Below, piece after piece: positions 52,815 to 64,000 of a stretch of DNA of 64,000 nucleotides. The notes beneath the pieces were generated by a model. It did not search any database and had not been told where the DNA came from. It was given only the letters and a program-made list of their open reading frames with translations. The position numbers were made by a program, and so were the translations under genes. Numbering within the stretch: position 1 is the first letter of the stretch; each line of letters starts with the position of its first letter. Origin of the DNA: Oryzias latipes (lineage: Eukaryota; Chordata; Actinopteri; Beloniformes; Adrianichthyidae); contig NC_019862.2 of assembly GCF_002234675.1 (NCBI RefSeq), positions 23,990,160 to 24,054,159 of the forward strand. The letters run 5' to 3'.

Positions 52815-55800
52815 TTGTCTTAATTTTTTTGGACTGAGCATACTTACAGTACACTTAAGAATATACGTACTTTTAGCTAAAGTCTTCAGGTCACTCAAAC
52901 CTGGTTTTCCAAAGTTATTCTTAAATATTAGGAATGTTAGCCAGATGGCCTGTGGACATGGCATCGGTTACATTTGAAACAGTAAAAATGTTTTTGTCCC
53001 TTTCAAAAACCTAATTAATAAATGTATAGGATACAGATACATATTGAAAAATCAATCTAGTAATAGGATGAACAGTAGTATCGGTCAAAAAACCTATGAA
53101 ATAAACAGGACTATATTGATAAAAAATGTAAAAAATCAATAACGAAGTAAGCAATTGATTTTGTTAGTTTCTCTTGCTGTTGTGTCTCTACTGTCATTTT
53201 TCTTTTTTATGTACATTTGATCCAAACAAAAAGATGTCAAATCACAAGCTTGGTTCTATCAAGTCGAGTCAATTATGATTGGCTGTGAGAGAACCTCATC
53301 AAGGCATGAGTGCACTAAACATCTGATGACCCTTCTGTTACCGCACTTCATCAGAATAAATCAAAATGACACTTTTTAACCACACAGAACAAAAGAAAAT
53401 TCATTTCTAGTTTTAAATGCAAAATAAACAATATATATCTAGATTGGATCCATTTAGGCAATGGAATCGCATTGTATTGTGTCGACACAACGTGACTTTG
53501 ATCTTTTATGTATATATTTGTGGACCGTGTATCGAGGTCCTGATCAAATACTGTGAGAAGGAAAAATACACAACCCTACTAAATATCAATCCTATTTTGC
53601 TGCCCATTTCTTCCAGTTCTCTGTTGACCTTGGTTTATTTTCTTTACTTTATTGATCCTTTTCTATTAGTTATAATTCCTTTCTGTATTGAATATTAAAT
53701 TTAACATCGGTATCATACAATCTGTTCATTTAGCTACTTATGGCTCTAAATGTTTTGGTTTTTGTGATTTTCAAACCCTCCAATTATTAAAAAAACAGAT
53801 GTCCTGAATCTCAATAGCAAACATCCAATAGCATTACCAAGAACAGGTTAGATTCACTGAGGGGCAGAGGCCTAGATTAGGGTCCGTTACAGAACTGGAA
53901 CCACAAAAAAACCAACACTGGATGCGTCTGGAAAGCAGTCTAAAGAGTGAGGAGGGGGATTTAGCATGCTTGGTTTAGCACAGACTTAAGTGAACACAGT
54001 GATGCTCCAGTTGGAGGTTTATATCAGTCTGTGCTATTATTAATTTGTTAATTCACCACACAGAGCGTATTCTCCTCCAGGGTTTTCTGTGGCTTTGTTC
54101 TTCTTCTGCAGCATGACTTGTGCTTTGTCCTCCATCCTGCAGGCTGGTCACATGCAAACATGAAACCACACCAGATGTTTTTTTAGACAGTCATGGATGG
54201 CACATGGAAAAACATACTGTTCATCAAGCCTCTATTCAACTAATTTGACTCACAGCTAAAGTTTCTAGAAAGAGCTCTAATAAAGACTCAAGAAAACAAT
54301 CAACAAATTATATAACAAGCTAATCATGAATCCATTGAGAAATTTATGAAACATAGTCAGCAAATTCACAGCAGAGTGTAATCCAGAAAAAAGTAATAGA
54401 TTACAATTGAGTTTGGGTCAAAAAAGGATTCCTGCAAATGTGGGGCATCCAATCCAAAATGCCTGTCCACTGCTGTTTTTTGAAGTGGTAAGGAAAGAAA
54501 GTTTAAAAAGAATCCTGAAAAGAACTTCTTTAGTTAAAGGTTCCAATCAAGAATTCCTAGATACAAATAAAAACTTTAATATAAAATGTTTAAAGTCGTG
54601 CTTTTATTGTTTGGTTGTTCAGAGATTGTTGCAAACAGAATCTGCAATACACATCTATCAACGTTAGAGGGAGCTCTCGGTAAACTTACTGTATATCTTA
54701 AATATGATAGAATTCTTCAGGAAACAACATTTCTGTCAATGGTTTTACAGTCATTTTCAGACAGGACAACGATTTTATTTGAATTAATGCAACTTTGATT
54801 TATTAATTCAAGTGTATTTAAATTTAGTACATTTACTTCGTACAAAAAATGCAAATATAAGTATTGTTATTGGGAATTAAATTATTTTTTTTTAGCAATG
54901 TGGTCTGATCAGCTTTTCTGAGCCCCCCCCCCACCAATCACTGAAGAACCTTTCTTTTCTGATTCACCTGTGTTCTATTTATAATCCAGCCCTTCATGTC
55001 CTTTCTCTGTGGCCACTATTCACTGTCAAAAAGCACCGCATCTCGTGTGTGTACTCCACATCACTCTTCGCACTACACACTCATGCACACATACTCTGCA
55101 TAATCCGAGTGGGAGAGGGAATCTTGCTCATGTCAACATCGACTGCCTTTGAAAGACAAGTATGGAGGATCAAGAGTGTCTTTGAAATATAATTCAGCTT
55201 TTTGAGTATCTGTAATAAATATATAAATTGGTATGTTATGTGCCAGTGATATGCTATATCCTATGTTTATAGATCAACACGCACCCCCGGGGAGGGCATG
55301 CAAATTTCATCAGGCAGGCATAGCCTTGCACAACGCTGGCACAGCACAGGGTTGTAGTTGTCATATCATGATGGTTCAAAAAACAAGATATTTATTTTTC
55401 TGTTTGAGGCCCAAAGTGTCACATGAAAGCTAAATGGGGAGGGGAAATGCAAAAGGGTTAAGAAAAGGCACCAATGAAAAAAATAAGGAAACGCAAAAAA
55501 TCTATTTCCTCAACCTGTGAAATGAAAAGCTTTTTTTTTTTTTAAAAAAAAGAAACAAAAGGGGGGAAATAACGTGGTTCAGTGATGTTTTTTAAGAAAT
55601 GCATTTGCAAATGCATTACCACATCACAATATTTATAAAACTATGAATGATGGATTCTGTATTTACAAAACACTTTGCAATTTAATTAATTACTTTTTTG
55701 ATTATATGTTGAACAAAAACTGTGTTAAGTCATTTTTATTTGCATTTCACGATTTAATTGTCATCCAAAATTGTTATTACTATTTCTAAAACAATAGTGG

Positions 55801-56142
55801 TTCCCCATACGGGAGGGGCCCCTCTAGGTTCTTGTGGCCTGTTCTCCACGGCTCTTTGCCAAATCAAAAGTCGTCTGCATAGGTGATACCAATAAGAGCT
55901 GAGCTCAGGGTCATGGAAGTCAGTTATTGGTGGAAAAGTGCTCCTGTGTCTCATGTGGAACATCCGTTCTCCTGCCTCCTCTTCTCTCTGTTGATGGTAC
56001 CTCGGGGGAAAGGCAGACATGTTGCTTGGAGATACATGTTATGTGTTTCAGGATTCTCGAATGGTGGATGTATTCTTCACAGCTGCCTGAATATTTGCCA
56101 GAGTAATGCTATTCACCTGTTGTACCCTTGGACTTATCTTCC
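52815..56142. other. Long stretch without a supported gene
   Basis: No complete gene is visible. On the minus strand 54140-54050 reads MEDKAQVMLQKKNKATENPG after a CTGCAG, which could be a small exon or chance. At 55754-56020 a minus-strand open frame of 88 residues (HMRHRSTFPPITDFHDPELS) has no motif I recognise. C-runs and T/A-runs occur at 54924 and 55530-55560. Confidence 0.4.
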
Positions 56143-56416
56143 AACCCGGTCTCATCCTAAAATGTGTAGTAGCTACATTTGTCCACATGGAAATGCGTGA
56201 GAGTTTTACAAAAACGCCCCCTAAACTGTGAGGGGGATACGTTTCATTTTTCTATTCAAACCTCCAAAGTCACGTGATCCTGAGAAGGCTCGTAGAAAAT
56301 GAATAGAAAAATGAAACGTATCCCCCTCACAGTTTAGGGGGCGTTTTTGTAAAATTCTCACGCATTTCCATGTGGACAAATGTAGCTACTACACATTTTA
56401 GGATGAGACTGGGTTG
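56143..56416. mobile_element. Foldback MITE, 116-bp arms
   Basis: Two arms of about 116 bp (56143-56258 and 56300-56416) are near-perfect inverted copies with a 41-base loop. The outer ends are CAACCCGGTCTCATCC and GGATGAGACTGGGTTG; the inner ends are TTTTTCTATTCA and TGAATAGAAAAA. Transcribed, it would form a long hairpin. No coding capacity. Confidence 0.85.
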
Positions 56417-56495
56417 CATCTTCAGTTTTATCTTGTGCTGACTTTTGGCAGACTTTAAAAATCCACTCCGATAATTATTGTGTTTTTTTGTGTTT

Positions 56496-56703
56496 TAACC
56501 CTTGTGCTATAGACACTTTAACATTGGGAGTTGGGTCATCTAGACCCACTAGACAGTGCGCTGAATCTTTTTTCTTCAATGATTTGTGATCTTCACTGGT
56601 GTCCATGGATTACATGAAATCTTTCCACCTTTATCCACCTTTGTCATGGTAGGGAGAACACGTCAATGTAAGGGTGGGGTCATCTAAGATAGTACAAGGG
56701 TTA
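56496..56703 (-). mobile_element. piggyBac-like MITE, copy 5 of 5, TTAA TSD
   Basis: A 208-bp copy inserted in another repeat. Flanking TTAA at 56495-56498 and 56701-56704 brackets CCCTTGTGC...GTACAAGGG. The host repeat's relative at 39425 reads GTGTTTTTAACATGTTCTTG without the insert, showing the empty TTAA site. TTAA duplication plus CCC ends is the piggyBac signature. Confidence 0.9.
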
Positions 56704-57195
56704 AACATGTTCTTGTGGGGTTTTTCTCATGATAAAGAAGATTCCTTGTTTTTCTTGCAAGATAATCAAGTGTGAATGAAATGTTTGTACAAAAAAACAA
56801 CTAAGCAAGAACTAATGGCAAATCCATTCATATTTTAGTTTCCTGAAGTTCAGCCCACTGTTGTTTTTCCACATCAAAATAATAAACACATGTGTTTCCA
56901 CACATTGGACTGTAATGATGGTTTGATCCTTTTTTAATGCTATCTCATCTTTGTTATCCGTTATCCGATGTGATGAAACTTGATTGTTTTTACATTAAAG
57001 TGAAATAAACCTACCATGCCTCAATCCAAATGGTATTTTCCAATATCAATTATAATCGGTTCATTTCCTTTTAAAACAATTTTATGATTGCATAGGTCAA
57101 TTCGATTAACAAATTGCCTCAGACAGATCGATCTGGTTGGATCGTAAGAATAGAAACCGATTAATCAATGAAGTGATTAATCGTTACACCACTAT
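56704..57195. repeat. Dispersed repeat shared with 41905-42375, copy 2
   Basis: Matches 41905-42375 through CAAGATAATCAAGTGTGAAT, CCACTGTTGTTTTTCCACAT and CATGCCTCAATCCAAATGGT. It ends GATTAATCGTTACACCACTA, a hAT-MITE-like terminus. The left flank (56455-56495) carries the split target repeat into which the MITE at 56496 inserted. Confidence 0.65.
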
Positions 57196-57770
57196 TCATT
57201 AGTTGCAAAAAAGTCACCATCAATTTCTTATTTCTTTTTTTCCAGAATGTGGTACATTGTTACCTATGTATTAGGTGTCAGGCAGGTGTTAAAAAGAAAC
57301 AGAAATCCTGTTATACATTACAACTGACTATTTGAAATTTAAAAAAATATTAGGTAATCTGTGACGCATTACAGTCTGGAAGTAACTTGCACAACACTGT
57401 TAATAAGTACAGCAGACTTGAGGTTCATTTCCACCCCAAATGATAGTGGATGCGCAATTTGAAACCACTTGTAAGGAGATGGAAGCCTACATGTCTTTTG
57501 ATTTATGAACACTGAATTTAGTATTTTTCCTTGTTAGAAAGAGGCGGTGAGTAACAGTGAGTGACCACGATCTCTCTGCTGACAGGTGAGGGAGCAGCAT
57601 CTCTGTGGTCTGAGCGCGGCGGGAGTGAGAACGGAAGCGCGTGCATGACGCGCATCGCTGGGTTATCCGTGCCACATTTTTGGACCTTTTCCACTTCCAG
57701 CTCGCCAATGTGATTTTTTTTCCTTCTTTTTTTTCCTTCGGCAGCTGCTGTGAGATGTTCTGCAGTTGCC

Positions 57771-63485
<5,715 letters not shown>

Positions 63486-63507
63486 GTCAGTGGCCTGTAA
63501 GATCTGA

Positions 63508-64000
63508 GTCAGGGGTGTCAACCATTCAGCCCGACAATCTTTGAACTATTTCAATAGCATTAAATGTAAATTAACTTTTTGATGAACATTTAATTACTAT
63601 TAATTACTTTTCATTTCTTCACACAGAAAACAAATGCATCAAAATGCTTGTTTTACCAAAAATACTGAGAATTTTTGGCACCGGTCACAGCTTCTCATAG
63701 TTGGCCTGTTGTCCCTCTTGATATTGAACCCCTTCAAATTAGCCAGACTCTTTGCGTATTTGGCAGACCAAGTTGTGTCATATATTACTGAAAAATCTGC
63801 CATTTCCACCCGTCCTGGAAGGAGTGGCCCTCAATCTCAAGATCTATTATTTATTCATTTTCAGTTGACATTTTAGAAATAATATCGAAAGGGTCACCAA
63901 AGGGCCATGTTGCCAGAGGTTTACAACGGCTTCAAACGTTATTTAGCCAACAATAATCAAGAAGTTGTAGTTTTTAGAAAATGCCAGGGGGCAAATTAAC
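63508..64000. mobile_element. Possible hAT element start, cut by window end
   Basis: CAGGGGTGTCAACCATTCAG at 63514 resembles a hAT (Charlie-type) terminus. The other end is not in the window and no transposase is visible. Confidence 0.3.

Noticed and set aside
54050-54140. Possible small exon on the minus strand after CTGCAG
   Set aside because: It is open in more than one frame and lacks a clear link to another exon; mentioned only as a candidate.
55754-56020. Minus-strand open frame of 88 residues
   Set aside because: The amino-acid mix is protein-like, but no motif, start context or exon partner could be found.

Overview
The window is vertebrate nuclear DNA, almost certainly from a teleost fish. 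Genes are split by short GT-AG introns. Intergenic and intronic DNA is full of fish-type repeats: L2-clade and other LINEs, tRNA-derived SINEs, Tc1, hAT and PIF/Harbinger DNA transposons, and TTAA-flanked miniature elements. The host genes are conserved vertebrate ones. A percomorph such as a medaka relative would fit, but I cannot fix the species from sequence alone.

Layout. 1-6.7 kb is a nest of LINEs: a plus-strand L2 is split by a minus-strand LINE, which is itself split by a second, minus-strand L2; the plus-strand L2 also carries a solo LTR. 6.7-10.6 kb is repeats plus unassigned DNA. 10.6-15.9 kb is a complete 13-exon transglutaminase 1-like gene (+). 16.2-18.2 kb is repeats. 18.4-35.1 kb is a three-exon C2H2 zinc-finger gene (+). 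Its 12.4-kb second intron holds a stack of transposons: a broken MADF/BESS gene, an intact MADF/BESS-like gene, an intact Myb/SANT-like gene inside its own inverted-repeat element, and a dead Harbinger transposase cut by a hAT element. 35.2-37.7 kb is SINEs and MITEs.

38.9-50 kb carries three minus-strand genes: dr1 (NC2-beta), rdh8 (photoreceptor retinol dehydrogenase) and the last two visible exons of a coiled-coil protein, perhaps ccdc18. 51.6-52.8 kb is an internally deleted Tc1 element. 52.8-57.4 kb is mostly unassigned DNA with a large hairpin MITE. 57.8 kb to the end holds the first three coding exons of dipk1a (fam69a, +), which runs off the window. dr1, ccdc18 and dipk1a are neighbours on human 1p22, so this part looks like conserved synteny.

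The host genes have unrelated roles: protein cross-linking, DNA binding, general transcription repression, visual-cycle retinal reduction and an ER kinase-like protein. The transposon-derived MADF and Myb genes are open from start to stop although the transposase beside them is broken. That makes them the most interesting candidates here. All exon models come from reading splice sites and reading frames by eye; no database search or expression data were used.
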